Source: CAZPYD01 sp964590835
GTDB lineage: Bacteria > Patescibacteriota > Minisyncoccia > JAHISW01 > Tagabacteraceae
Reading direction: 5' to 3'
Length of the DNA: 14,990 nt
Assembly: GCA_964590835.1 (NCBI GenBank)
Contig: CAZPYD010000021.1
Location: forward strand, 1 to 14,990
Below the pieces are notes generated by a model, which did not search any database, was not told the DNA's origin, and saw only the letters and a list, made by a program, of their open reading frames with translations. The position numbers and the translations under genes are program-made. Position 1 is the first letter of the stretch. Every line of letters begins with the position of its first letter. Shown here one piece after another: positions 5,535-12,421 of the stretch.

Positions 5535-6740
5535 TTAGAACATCAACCACTCTGGTTTAAATAAGAGTAAGATACCAATTATGGTTATTATTATACCTCC
5601 CACAAAAGCCGACATACGGCTGTATTTTTTTGTAAAAGCAAGGGTCTTTAAAGTAACCATAGCCACAGTAAAAACAATAATATCATCTAGCATAAATACT
5701 AATATATATAGAAGTAGGTATGAATAATACTGCCACGGAGCTAGGCCGCTCAAACTCAAAACATTAGTATAAACCGCAGGCAAACCAGCAGAACAAATAA
5801 GCTCAACCAAGTTTACTGCTGCCGCAAGAAGAATAATCCCACCAAAAGCCAGCCAAAACTGCTTTTGTTGAGAAATATTTTTTAATTTATCAAAAATCTT
5901 CTGCTGGCGCTCACTTTCAGAAACCACACAAACATCGGCCTTGTCGGTAAAATATTTTTTAAGATAATAAACACCGGATCCTACAGCCACCAAACCAATC
6001 ACTACTCGAACCCAGAAAACAAAACCTAAAAATAAAAATAAATTAAGCCAAGCCGCCAAAAACAGAAAATAAACAAAAGCAGAGGTGACAATAAAGGTTA
6101 TCCCCAGTATCCACATTCTTTTTTTGTCTTTCATCCCCAAAAGCAAACTGATCAAAAAAATCAAAACCCACATAGCGCAAGGATTAAATCCATCTATACC
6201 ACCAACAACTATTGTTAACAAAGGAAGAGAAATATTTTTTATTTCTATCTCACCAAAAAAGGGAAGTGTTATCTTTTCAGGAATTTTTTGCGTCACACCT
6301 CCATTTGCCGGTTGTGGTTCTTTTTGACCAATAACTGATCCCGCCAAATCCTCACAATCTTCATCTATCAAACACTGATTAACCAAATCTCTTATTACTT
6401 TGCCTGTAGTTTCGTCATTTTCATATCCAGTAAGATAGCTACTACCAATCATTGTAAAAGGTATCCTGGAAACATCTAAAGAAAACTCTTCGCCAATCTT
6501 TTTCAAAAGTTTTATATTTTCAGGGTTTTTTGAAATCTCAAAATCAAAAACCTCTACTTTTCCGGCCATTTCTTTTTCCAATTTCTCAAGAAAAACCTTT
6601 TCTTTGGCGCAATGAGGACAAGATTCTGATTCAAAAAAATAAATATTTACTGTATCTGCCGCAAAACCAAAAGCAGGCAACAAAAACGCACCCAATAAAA
6701 AAGAAGTTAAAAATAGTTTGTTCTGCAAAAATTTAATCAT
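5535..6740 (-). CDS. Thioredoxin-like/CcdA (DsbD-type) fusion membrane protein
   Basis: The product has 401 residues. A signal or anchor segment (about 8-28) ends in FGFAAD and is followed by an exported thioredoxin-like domain with active site CPHC (Cys41, Cys44) and a cis-Pro loop RIPF (Pro94). A linker leads to a CcdA/DsbD-type membrane domain from about residue 170, with about six helices. The paired cysteines are Cys188 (GFNPCAMW) and Cys316 (ELICSAGLP). In the DsbD/CcdA family such cysteines carry electrons from cytoplasmic thioredoxin across the membrane to a periplasmic thioredoxin fold; here both parts are on one chain, with the thioredoxin domain first. Likely role: reducing or isomerising disulfides of exported proteins. 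It is the last gene of a - strand operon, 7 nt after the DUF167 gene. Confidence 0.88.
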   Translation of the reverse strand: MIKFLQNKLFLTSFLLGAFLLPAFGFAADTVNIYFFESESCPHCAKEKVFLEKLEKEMAGKVEVFDFEISKNPENIKLLKKIGEEFSLDVSRIPFTMIGSSYLTGYENDETTGKVIRDLVNQCLIDEDCEDLAGSVIGQKEPQPANGGVTQKIPEKITLPFFGEIEIKNISLPLLTIVVGGIDGFNPCAMWVLIFLISLLLGMKDKKRMWILGITFIVTSAFVYFLFLAAWLNLFLFLGFVFWVRVVIGLVAVGSGVYYLKKYFTDKADVCVVSESERQQKIFDKLKNISQQKQFWLAFGGIILLAAAVNLVELICSAGLPAVYTNVLSLSGLAPWQYYSYLLLYILVFMLDDIIVFTVAMVTLKTLAFTKKYSRMSAFVGGIIITIIGILLLFKPEWLMF

Positions 6741-6747
6741 AATTTAC

Positions 6748-6966
6748 TTAATTTAATTCAAAAGTTTTTTCTTTATAGTGTCGCCCTTCTGTCAGTTTAA
6801 GTTGAGAAGGGGACACTTTTAGATGATTGGCTAATATTTTTATAACGGCATTGTTTGCTTTGTCTTCTTTTGCCGGCATGCGAGTCCAAACAATAAAATG
6901 ATTTTCATCAATTTCTTCTATTTTCTCCTGACTAGAACCAGCTTTAGTATAAACAAAAAATCTCAT
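6748..6966 (-). CDS. DUF167 (YggU family) protein
   Basis: The protein has 72 residues and fills the usual size of the family. It shows the family outline: an N-terminal strand with VYTKAGSSQEKI, a central VWTRMPAKEDKANNAVIKILANHL helix, and a terminal strand with a GRHYKEKTFEL ending (family: G...KxV/F). The structure of relatives is known but the function is not. It lies 2 nt after the lamin-tail gene and 7 nt before the thioredoxin-CcdA gene, so it is inside one operon. Confidence 0.88.
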   Translation of the reverse strand: MRFFVYTKAGSSQEKIEEIDENHFIVWTRMPAKEDKANNAVIKILANHLKVSPSQLKLTEGRHYKEKTFELN

Positions 6967-6968
6967 AT

Positions 6969-7817
6969 TTAATAAGATAGTTCGTCAACAATATTACCAC
7001 TACTGTCGCTTAGTGTTATGTTTTCTCTTTTCTGTTTCCAAAATTCACCTCCTCTATTTAAATAAACACGCCACTCATCTTTGTAAAAATCACTATCTCC
7101 TTTGTGTATATCCACACAAGAATTATAATTTAAAGTATTATTTATTGTTGATATACAATCATTACCTAATTCAAAAGCCTTAGCAAGAGGAATATCGCTT
7201 GTTTTACAACGAGGCAGACTCTCTATATAATCCAAACAAATATCAGAAACTTGTGAGGGCCAGATTTCATTCTTGGGGTAAGGACACTCTTGAAAAATCA
7301 AAGGAATAAAATCTCTATTCTCCTCAAAATAACCAAAACATTTATTTAAACGGAAATTATAACCAAGAGGACTCTTGCCTGTAGCAATTATAATTTTCCC
7401 ACCAGGTGGCAAAACAATATCACTTTCAATATTGGATTTTCCACTTATAGGCAAGTTTACAGCATTTGGGATTTTAAGACTCAAACCGCTTTTATTTTTT
7501 ATAGTCCAGTTTAAAATATTTATAGAATTTTTATTTGTTTTTGCAGCTCTTATTTCTATATACTCCTGATTTAAATCAGTCTGTCCTGCACCTCCTTTAA
7601 ACAAAGCTATCACATCTTCTTGAGGCCCTCCTTTTCCATTCTTTCTATCTTCTTGTGTAATATAATACTCAGATTTTGTTTTAAAAGATTCCAAAAAAGG
7701 TGTTCCAGGCTCTCTTTCTAGGCCACCTTGAGCATACCAAAAAAAACTTATAATTAATAAAAATAAGATAAAAAATAAAAAATCTCTTGTTGAATTGGAT
7801 TTTTCTTCTTCTGCCAT
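6969..7817 (-). CDS. Membrane-anchored lamin-tail-domain protein
   Basis: The protein has 282 residues. A cytoplasmic N-terminal stretch (about 1-11) precedes one hydrophobic helix (about 12-29), with no cleavage site evident, so the rest is probably displayed outside. The middle resembles a lamin tail (LTD) immunoglobulin-like fold: NQEYIEIRA, then ILNWTIKNKSG, a VLPPGGKIIIATG segment and RLNKCFGYF. The C-terminal part has five further cysteines and a final strand region ITLSDSSGNIVDELSY, again LTD-like. LTD proteins are common and mostly uncharacterised in Parcubacteria. The ATG at 7817 starts 24 nt after fpg, and the stop is 2 nt before the DUF167 start. Function unknown; an envelope or surface role is inferred. 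Confidence 0.75.
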   Translation of the reverse strand: MAEEEKSNSTRDFLFFILFLLIISFFWYAQGGLEREPGTPFLESFKTKSEYYITQEDRKNGKGGPQEDVIALFKGGAGQTDLNQEYIEIRAAKTNKNSINILNWTIKNKSGLSLKIPNAVNLPISGKSNIESDIVLPPGGKIIIATGKSPLGYNFRLNKCFGYFEENRDFIPLIFQECPYPKNEIWPSQVSDICLDYIESLPRCKTSDIPLAKAFELGNDCISTINNTLNYNSCVDIHKGDSDFYKDEWRVYLNRGGEFWKQKRENITLSDSSGNIVDELSY

Positions 7818-7841
7818 TTGTTTATATGTATGTTTATTTTA

Positions 7842-8771
7842 CTACTTTTGGTGTTTATCGCAATAAAAGGCTGAGCGACCGGCCTGCATAATGCGCTTAA
7901 TTACGCCTCCATCATTTTTAGGACATTTTTTTCCTTCTCTTTTGTAAGCCTTGTGGTGTTTTTGATATCCTCCTTTTTCACCAAAAGCATCACGATAATC
8001 TACCATAGAGTCCCCGCGCAATTTTAAGGCTTGTTTTAATATTTTTTGCGCAGATTTGTATATTTTTTCTAACTCTTCTTCTTTCAAATCCTGAACATCT
8101 TTAAAGGGATAAACACCTGCGTCCCACAAAATCTCACTTGCATAAATATTGCCAATTCCTGAAATTATCTCCTGTTTCATAAGAACATCTTTTATTTTAC
8201 CACGACGAAGCTTTAGCGAAGTAGGGTTTCTTCTTAAAATATCCTTAAATTTTTCAAGGGTTAAACTAGATTCCAAAGGGTCTGGACCAATAATACTAAG
8301 ATCCTTTAATCTTTCTTGTTTGCTTGTTTCATACACCAAAACCTTGGCAAATTTTCTAATATCTGAAAGTGCAAGCTGTTTACCATTTGATAAATAAATA
8401 ATCAAATGCAAAAATCTATTTTGAGGATCATCTCTCAGTGCGCCTTTTTTAGTAGACACCCAAGGATATTTATCTTCTTTACCCCGCTCGGCGGGGGCCT
8501 TTTTCTCCCAAGCCCCATAGAGTAGGTGACCGGTCATTTTTTGATGAACAAGTAAAGTTCTATCACCAGACAAGTTAATCAAAATATTTTTCCCTTTTCT
8601 TTTTACATTTAAAACTTTTCTACCCTCCAGCTTTTTTTTTAAACCAACCAAAGTACTCGGCCCCTTTAAAATATTCTTCACTGCATCACACCAAACATCC
8701 CGGATTTTTAGTCCAGGCAAAACCTTATTTAAATCATTTACGATTGTTTGTACTTCGGGTAACTCGGGCAT
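7842..8771 (-). CDS. mutM: Formamidopyrimidine-DNA glycosylase (Fpg/MutM)
   Basis: This base-excision glycosylase/AP lyase removes 8-oxoguanine and formamidopyrimidines. It has 309 residues (family about 270-300). The N-terminus MPELPEVQTIV gives the catalytic Pro2 and Glu3. HQKMTGHLL, SDIRKFAKV and the helix-two-turn-helix with QEIISGIGNIYASEILWDAGVYP are all standard. The C-terminal zinc finger is atypical: GKKCPKND has lost the second Cys of the first CxxC, and the last pair is CDKH rather than CxxC, while the DNA-contacting QAGRSAFYC loop is kept. A GC-rich hairpin at 8482-8496 encodes the APAERG loop inserted after LLYGAWEKK. It is the first gene of a probable operon with the lamin-tail, DUF167 and thioredoxin-CcdA genes. 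Confidence 0.93.
   Translation of the reverse strand: MPELPEVQTIVNDLNKVLPGLKIRDVWCDAVKNILKGPSTLVGLKKKLEGRKVLNVKRKGKNILINLSGDRTLLVHQKMTGHLLYGAWEKKAPAERGKEDKYPWVSTKKGALRDDPQNRFLHLIIYLSNGKQLALSDIRKFAKVLVYETSKQERLKDLSIIGPDPLESSLTLEKFKDILRRNPTSLKLRRGKIKDVLMKQEIISGIGNIYASEILWDAGVYPFKDVQDLKEEELEKIYKSAQKILKQALKLRGDSMVDYRDAFGEKGGYQKHHKAYKREGKKCPKNDGGVIKRIMQAGRSAFYCDKHQK
8482..8496. repeat. GC-rich mini-palindrome inside mutM
   Basis: Arms CCCCGC and GCGGGG flank TCG. It encodes the APAERG stretch in a charged loop (about residues 92-97). On the coding strand it reads CCCCGCCGAGCGGGG, close to the in-gene palindrome of hydD. Confidence 0.45.
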
Positions 8772-8802
8772 TATTTTATCCTACCTCTTTTACCTCAAAC
8801 AA

Positions 8803-8831
8803 AAAAGCCCGCGGCGCAAGCCCGGGCTTTT
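8803..8831 (-). terminator. Terminator of the PDZ gene
   Basis: The outer stem AAAAGCCCG/CGGGCTTTT has an inner GGC-GCAA-GCC hairpin with a GNRA loop. On the - strand it is followed by a run of six T. It lies 9 nt after the PDZ gene and before mutM. Confidence 0.8.
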
Positions 8832-8840
8832 AATTTTGTT

Positions 8841-9377
8841 TTATTCTTTTTCTTTAATTTTGGTTTGCTGTAAAAATTTTTCCTGATTTTCTTTTGGTGG
8901 CATAACCCCAAGATGACCACCTAAAGATGTAATTTTACCACCCCTTTCAATAACTAAACTGAAAAAATATCCAGGTTGTAATTTAGAAACAACGCTCTTT
9001 AAATCATATTCAACAATAAATAACGGTGGAGGGTTTTCATTGTTCGTATATGAAATACTTTTTATAATATCACTTTTTTTCAAGCCAATTTTTTCCGCAA
9101 CAGAACCGGGATAAACACCTATAATTTCCATTCCAAGTTGTCTATAGACAACCCCCAAAAAAGCTTTAGGTTTCTCTTTTTCCATAATCTCTTTTTGAGA
9201 AATTTCTTTTCTTGAGCCTTCTTCAATAGTGGCGACTGTCTTTTGTGTTGTTTCCTCTAACAATGCGGGTACACCATAATGAAAAACACTCAACGCACCA
9301 ATACCAAAAACAAAAACAGTAATTATAAAAATCAAATGAAAAACTGTAAATTCACCACCTAATTTTCGTTCACTCAC
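8841..9377 (-). CDS. Membrane-anchored PDZ-domain protein
   Basis: The protein has 178 residues. One membrane helix (about 11-33, TVFHLIFIITVFVFGIGALSVF) is followed by a Glu/Lys-rich linker (about 40-70) and a PDZ-type domain (about 71-150). The PDZ domain is marked by AFLGVVYRQLG, the IIGVYPGSVAEKIGLKKSDII repeat-like core and a ...FSLVIERGGK strand. No protease domain is attached, so it may be a peptide-binding adaptor at the outer membrane face or a stand-alone partner of a protease encoded elsewhere. The start is GTG at 9377, supported by AAGG about 9 nt upstream. A promoter at 9415-9443 and terminator at 8803-8831 make it a single-gene unit. Confidence 0.75.
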   Translation of the reverse strand: MSERKLGGEFTVFHLIFIITVFVFGIGALSVFHYGVPALLEETTQKTVATIEEGSRKEISQKEIMEKEKPKAFLGVVYRQLGMEIIGVYPGSVAEKIGLKKSDIIKSISYTNNENPPPLFIVEYDLKSVVSKLQPGYFFSLVIERGGKITSLGGHLGVMPPKENQEKFLQQTKIKEKE

Positions 9378-9414
9378 TTTTCACCTTACTTTTTTCAAGG
9401 TTATCGTTTATCTA

Positions 9415-9443
9415 AATAAAGCACTTAATTTAAGTTCAGTCAA
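9415..9443 (-). promoter_or_regulatory. Predicted promoter of the PDZ gene
   Basis: On the - strand a -35 TTGACT (9438-9443) is followed by 17 nt and a weaker -10 TTTATT (9415-9420). It stands about 30 nt before the Shine-Dalgarno and just downstream of the thpR terminator. Confidence 0.45.
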
Positions 9444-9452
9444 GTTAAACAC

Positions 9453-9492
9453 AAAACCCCACTTACCAGCGATAGCAAATAAGTGGGGTTTT
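9453..9492 (-). terminator. Terminator of thpR
   Basis: A 13-bp stem (AAAACCCCACTTA and its complement) has a 14-nt loop and A/T runs on both sides. It begins about 12 nt after the thpR stop. Confidence 0.8.
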
Positions 9493-9504
9493 TGTTGATA
9501 TTGT

Positions 9505-10092
9505 TTATTTGTTTAATTGAATACTGGTAATCTCCTCATGTTCTGCACCCTCTAGTTTTAGTTTACTTTTCATTATTTCTAAAGACTCTACTTGAAAGGG
9601 TTTCGTTTCTTTTTCTATGCTCTCGCCGTTTTCTGGTAGCAGATTTTTAAACTCATGCATATGTCTATTTTCAAACCTGGCTAGAGTAAGGTGCGGCAAC
9701 CTGCTTCTTTTATCTCTTTTGAAATCTTGGAACAATCCTTTTTGCTGTTCCTTCTCAATTTCGTCTGCGATCAAGTTTTTTAATTTTATAAACTCAACAG
9801 AATATTTAAAATTTAGCCACACCATTCTTTTTTTAAAATCAGGTGCAAATGAAACCGTAGTAGGGGATAGAGTAAAAGCGCCTACTTCTGTTACCACCCC
9901 CTCTATCACTCTCTGTATCACACTTATTTCTGTTTCATTTAAGTCACCTAAAAAAGCGACTGTAATATGCCAACTATCTTTATCTGAAACACGCATTAGT
10001 TTCTTGCTATAAAAAGGCTCAAGCACTGCCTCTAAAGTATTTCTCAAATCTTGAGGAATTTTTATTGAAATGAATATTCTTTGTGTTTCCAT
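9505..10092 (-). CDS. thpR: RNA 2',3'-cyclic phosphodiesterase (2H family)
   Basis: Family members of the 2H phosphoesterase superfamily open 2',3'-cyclic phosphates of RNA and, in reverse, ligate tRNA halves in vitro. The protein has 195 residues from ATG 10092, close to the usual 180-190. The opening RIFISIKIPQDLR is typical, and I prefer this start to a TTG at 10146. The two catalytic H-x-T-x motifs are His42-Ile-Thr44 (WHITVAFLGD) and His134-Leu-Thr136 (LPHLTLARF). The insertion EKEQQKGLFQDFKRDKR before the second motif is charged. It is monocistronic with a terminator at 9453-9492. A long imperfect inverted repeat lies just upstream, with one arm starting 25 nt before the start codon, and could affect its expression. 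Confidence 0.92.
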   Translation of the reverse strand: METQRIFISIKIPQDLRNTLEAVLEPFYSKKLMRVSDKDSWHITVAFLGDLNETEISVIQRVIEGVVTEVGAFTLSPTTVSFAPDFKKRMVWLNFKYSVEFIKLKNLIADEIEKEQQKGLFQDFKRDKRSRLPHLTLARFENRHMHEFKNLLPENGESIEKETKPFQVESLEIMKSKLKLEGAEHEEITSIQLNK

Positions 10093-10116
10093 TGTTTTGT
10101 TTAGCTCAAGGTTTCC

Positions 10117-10242
10117 ATTCTTCCGCAAGCAAAACCTCAATTCCAACTATTTTATGAGGTTCTGTAATGACGACGGTTATAGGCTATAATTTTGAAGGGC
10201 CGAATAGCTTAGTTGGGATGAGGTATTTGCTGGAGGAAGAAT
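10117..10242. repeat. Long imperfect inverted repeat upstream of thpR
   Basis: Arms at 10117-10149 and 10210-10242 are reverse complements at about 28 of 34 aligned positions, with one gap each way; 60 nt lie between them. The outer 8 nt (ATTCTTCC/GGAAGAAT), AGCAAA/TTTGCT and CCAACTA/TAGTTGG are exact. It occupies most of the gap between the Mur ligase gene and thpR. Confidence 0.65.
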
Positions 10243-10244
10243 GA
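10167..10244 (+). CDS. Possible 25-residue small ORF within the inverted repeat
   Basis: The ATG at 10167 is preceded by GAGG 7 nt upstream and encodes MTTVIGYNFEG...VGMRYLLEEE, stopping at 10244. A TATAAT lies inside it (10185-10190), so it may be incidental. On the opposite strand the other arm reads as VGIEVLLAEEW, suggesting that both arms derive from one coding segment. Evidence for expression is weak. Confidence 0.2.
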   Translation: MTTVIGYNFEGPNSLVGMRYLLEEE

Positions 10245-10290
10245 TTCTATTTCAAAAATTTTTGATTTGAAGAAGGTTTAGGTTCTAGTT

Positions 10291-11592
10291 TCACTCCAAG
10301 CGAATCTTATCAAGCTCTTCACGAACCACCTCTCTGTCGTCCCACTCTATTTTTGTTCCTTTTGGACCCATAATATATGGATCAGTCCCTTTGCCTGTTA
10401 TAAGAACAGTGTCACCAATTTTAGCCATTTTAAGAGCGTCGTGAATAGCATCCCTTCTATTTAAAATCATTTTATACTTAAACGGCGAATTTATACCACC
10501 AGCAACATCTTTTATAATAGACATCGGATTTTCGTCATAGGGATCTTCGTTGGTTAAAATCACCTCATCACAATAAGCAGATGCTATTTTTCCCATTTCG
10601 CTTCTTTTTCTTTTGTCACGCCCTCCACCTGCTGCACCAAGCACACATATTTTACGAGAATCTTGAAAAACCTGGTAAAGTTTTTCAAGTGATTCCGGAG
10701 TATGAGCATAATCAACTATTATTTTAAAGTTTTGATTTTCCTCTATAAATTCTACACGACCAGGAATACCTCTAAATCTTTCTATTGCTTCTTTTATATA
10801 TTCCCACGAAACAGCCTGACTACGAACAAAAGAAATAGCAGCCAAAATATTTTGCAAATTAAACTCACCTAAAAGCTTGGAACTAAAATCTTTCCCATTA
10901 AGCACAAAATCAATACCGAATTTATGAAACCTGTAGTTTGCCGGCCATAAATTGTTTTTATCTTTTTCTTTCTTTTTTTCTTCTAAGCTATATATCCACT
11001 TTTCATTGGCTGCAAATTTTACAAAATCTTTTGCATTCTCATCATCACCATTTACCACTATCACTTTTTTCTTTTTTAAGGATTTTTCTAGTGCTTTAAA
11101 AAGTTCTTGTTTGGCTTCTTTATAATTTTCAAAAGAGCCATGAGACTCAATATGTTCTGGTGTTAGGTTTGTAAAAATCATTGCGTCTGGGTGGATAAAT
11201 TTATGACGATACTGCAAAACACCCTGCGAAGTCATCTCCATAAGGACATATTGGCATTTTTCTTTTACTGCTTTCCTTAAAAACTTTTGCATAAAAAACC
11301 TACCTGGCATGGTCATTTTCTTTTTGTTTCTTTCAGAATCTTTGCCAATTTTAAATCTAAGTGTAGAAAGTAAAGCTGTCTTATATCCAGCTTCTTCCAA
11401 AATAACGTTTATTATTTCAAGAACACTTGTTTTGCCTTTAGTACCAGTCACACCAACAATATAAACCTTTTTTGAAGGAAACCGATAAATAAGAGCAGCC
11501 AAAAAAGCCAACAACCAGTGATACAAGGGCTGTAGGGTTTTAAACAATCTTTTAGGTATAAGTCTTTTTATTTTGTGTAATAAAGAATCCAT
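10291..11592 (-). CDS. Mur ligase family protein (MurE-like), lacking domain 1
   Basis: This ATP-dependent ligase is related to UDP-MurNAc-tripeptide synthetase. It has 433 residues, shorter than the roughly 490 of MurE. The N-terminal UMP-binding domain is replaced by a basic stretch and one hydrophobic helix (about 24-37, HWLLAFLAALIYRF), so it may be membrane-tethered. The ATP loop GVTGTKGKTS is at 47-56. MEMTSQGVLQYR, FTNLTPEHIESHGSFENYKEAK (MurE-type FTNL..DHLDYHG), the central GEFNLQNILAA and the C-terminal VDYAHTPESLEKL are all present. The MurE specificity motif DNPR is replaced by TNEDPYDENP, so meso-diaminopimelate specificity cannot be inferred. A different amino acid or a non-UDP acceptor is possible. 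No clear terminator; heptad tracts lie upstream. Confidence 0.85.
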   Translation of the reverse strand: MDSLLHKIKRLIPKRLFKTLQPLYHWLLAFLAALIYRFPSKKVYIVGVTGTKGKTSVLEIINVILEEAGYKTALLSTLRFKIGKDSERNKKKMTMPGRFFMQKFLRKAVKEKCQYVLMEMTSQGVLQYRHKFIHPDAMIFTNLTPEHIESHGSFENYKEAKQELFKALEKSLKKKKVIVVNGDDENAKDFVKFAANEKWIYSLEEKKKEKDKNNLWPANYRFHKFGIDFVLNGKDFSSKLLGEFNLQNILAAISFVRSQAVSWEYIKEAIERFRGIPGRVEFIEENQNFKIIVDYAHTPESLEKLYQVFQDSRKICVLGAAGGGRDKRKRSEMGKIASAYCDEVILTNEDPYDENPMSIIKDVAGGINSPFKYKMILNRRDAIHDALKMAKIGDTVLITGKGTDPYIMGPKGTKIEWDDREVVREELDKIRLE

Positions 11593-11603
11593 AATAATTC
11601 TTA

Positions 11604-11624
11604 AAACTTGAAACTTGAAACTTG
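11604..11624. repeat. Heptad tandem repeat upstream of the Mur ligase
   Basis: Three exact tandem copies of AAACTTG (equivalently GAAACTT) are followed by a diverged AAACGTT. They lie 12 nt upstream of the ligase start codon, in a position where a - strand leader would form. Confidence 0.75.
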
Positions 11625-11670
11625 AAACGTTTTTATTTTATTAAAGAAAAAATTTAAAAAATTTTTTCTC

Positions 11671-11701
11671 ATGCTTCATGTTTTATGCTTCATGCTTTAT
11701 G
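11671..11701. repeat. Heptad repeat over the 3' end of ruvA
   Basis: Four 7-nt units (ATGCTTC, ATGTTTT, ATGCTTC, ATGCTTT) are followed by a partial ATG. On the - strand this is GAAGCAT/AAAACAT, related to the GAAACTT unit at 11604-11624. The tract overlaps the last codons of ruvA. Confidence 0.65.
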
Positions 11702-12266
11702 TGATATTCTTAAGCGCTTCTTTTACTATATTCTCCATGCCTTTTATATCGTCAGGTACATTTTGTAATGCTTTTCGGCTTTCTGATAAAGAGTAGCCAA
11801 GAGCCTGCAAGGCCTCCATTGCATCTGTTTCGTCTTTTAATTCTTCACTTGTTTGCTCTATTCCAATAGCGCCCATTTTATCTTTTAATTCAACCACTAT
11901 CTTTTCAGCCAACCTTTTACCCACACCTGAGACTTTTGTTAAATACGAAGTTTCACCAGTTGCAATAGCTCTTTTTAAAACATCAATAGGAGCCACAGAA
12001 AGGACACCCAAGGCACTTTTTGGTCCAATACCGGAAATACCTATAAGAATCTGGAAAAACTCAAGCTCTGCATAATTTAAAAACCCATACAAATCCAGGA
12101 TATTTTCACGAACATGCAAATGTGTCCAAAGCAGTACTTCATTTTTGCTAGAAATTTCCTTAAGCGTCTCAAAAGGAATAAACACTTGATACCCAACACC
12201 ATTCACATCAAGCACCACAAACTTATCTGTTTTAAATTTAATTTTACCTTGTAACTGTATTATCAT
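11697..12266 (-). CDS. ruvA: Holliday junction DNA helicase subunit RuvA
   Basis: RuvA binds four-way junctions as a tetramer and loads the RuvB motor for branch migration in recombination repair. It has 189 residues (family about 190-200). The N-terminal OB-fold starts MIIQLQGKIKFKT and includes VNGVGYQVFIP and LYGFL. The two helix-hairpin-helix motifs are ISGIGPKSALGVLS and VSGVGKRLAEKIVVELKDK. An acidic linker (TSEELKDETD) leads to the C-terminal RuvB-binding domain with EALQALGYSLSESRKAL. ruvB and ruvC are not adjacent. The promoter at 12299-12327 overlaps a 30-nt dyad (12315-12344), implying specific control. No Shine-Dalgarno is obvious before ATG 12266. The stop lies within a heptad tract. 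Confidence 0.96.
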   Translation of the reverse strand: MIIQLQGKIKFKTDKFVVLDVNGVGYQVFIPFETLKEISSKNEVLLWTHLHVRENILDLYGFLNYAELEFFQILIGISGIGPKSALGVLSVAPIDVLKRAIATGETSYLTKVSGVGKRLAEKIVVELKDKMGAIGIEQTSEELKDETDAMEALQALGYSLSESRKALQNVPDDIKGMENIVKEALKNIT

Positions 12267-12298
12267 GCCAAAAATTAAAGAGTGAGTAATAACGAACG

Positions 12299-12327
12299 AC
12301 TATAATTTTTGAGCACCGAGCACTCAA
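12299..12327 (-). promoter_or_regulatory. Predicted ruvA promoter
   Basis: A -35 TTGAGT (12322-12327), a 17-nt spacer and a -10 TATAGT (12299-12304) are read on the - strand. The -35 lies inside an arm of the dyad at 12315-12344. Confidence 0.6.
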
Positions 12328-12344
12328 CGCTTTGAGTGCTCGGT
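12315..12344. promoter_or_regulatory. Dyad over the ruvA -35 region (candidate operator)
   Basis: A perfect 13-bp inverted repeat (ACCGAGCACTCAA and complement) has a 4-nt centre CGCT. No T-run follows on either strand, and the HigA-like gene already has its own terminator, so an operator or mRNA structure fits better than a terminator. Confidence 0.5.
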
Positions 12345-12387
12345 AACCTTATTTCAATACTACCGTTATTTAAACAATATTAAAAGA

Positions 12388-12417
12388 AACCCCGGCTCGC
12401 ATGCGAGCCGGGGTTTA
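12388..12417 (-). terminator. Terminator of the HigA-like gene
   Basis: A 30-nt perfect palindrome with half-site AAACCCCGGCTCGCA starts 4 nt after the stop codon. It is the most GC-rich stem in the window and has A/T ends on both sides. Confidence 0.75.
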
Positions 12418-12421
12418 AAAA

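Noticed and set aside
8199..8226. CTTCGCTAAAGCTTCG segment inside mutM as an inverted repeat
   Set aside because: It is a short direct repeat of CTTCG and does not form a proper stem; the encoded residues fit the family.
9617..10012. 131-codon + strand frame opposite thpR
   Set aside because: It is antisense to a clear 2H phosphodiesterase gene and has a composition typical of a shadow frame.
10197..10285. tRNA-like sequence starting GGGCCGAATAGCTTAGTTGG
   Set aside because: The opening resembles an acceptor and D-arm, but no anticodon stem, T-arm pairing or matching 3' acceptor strand can be formed.
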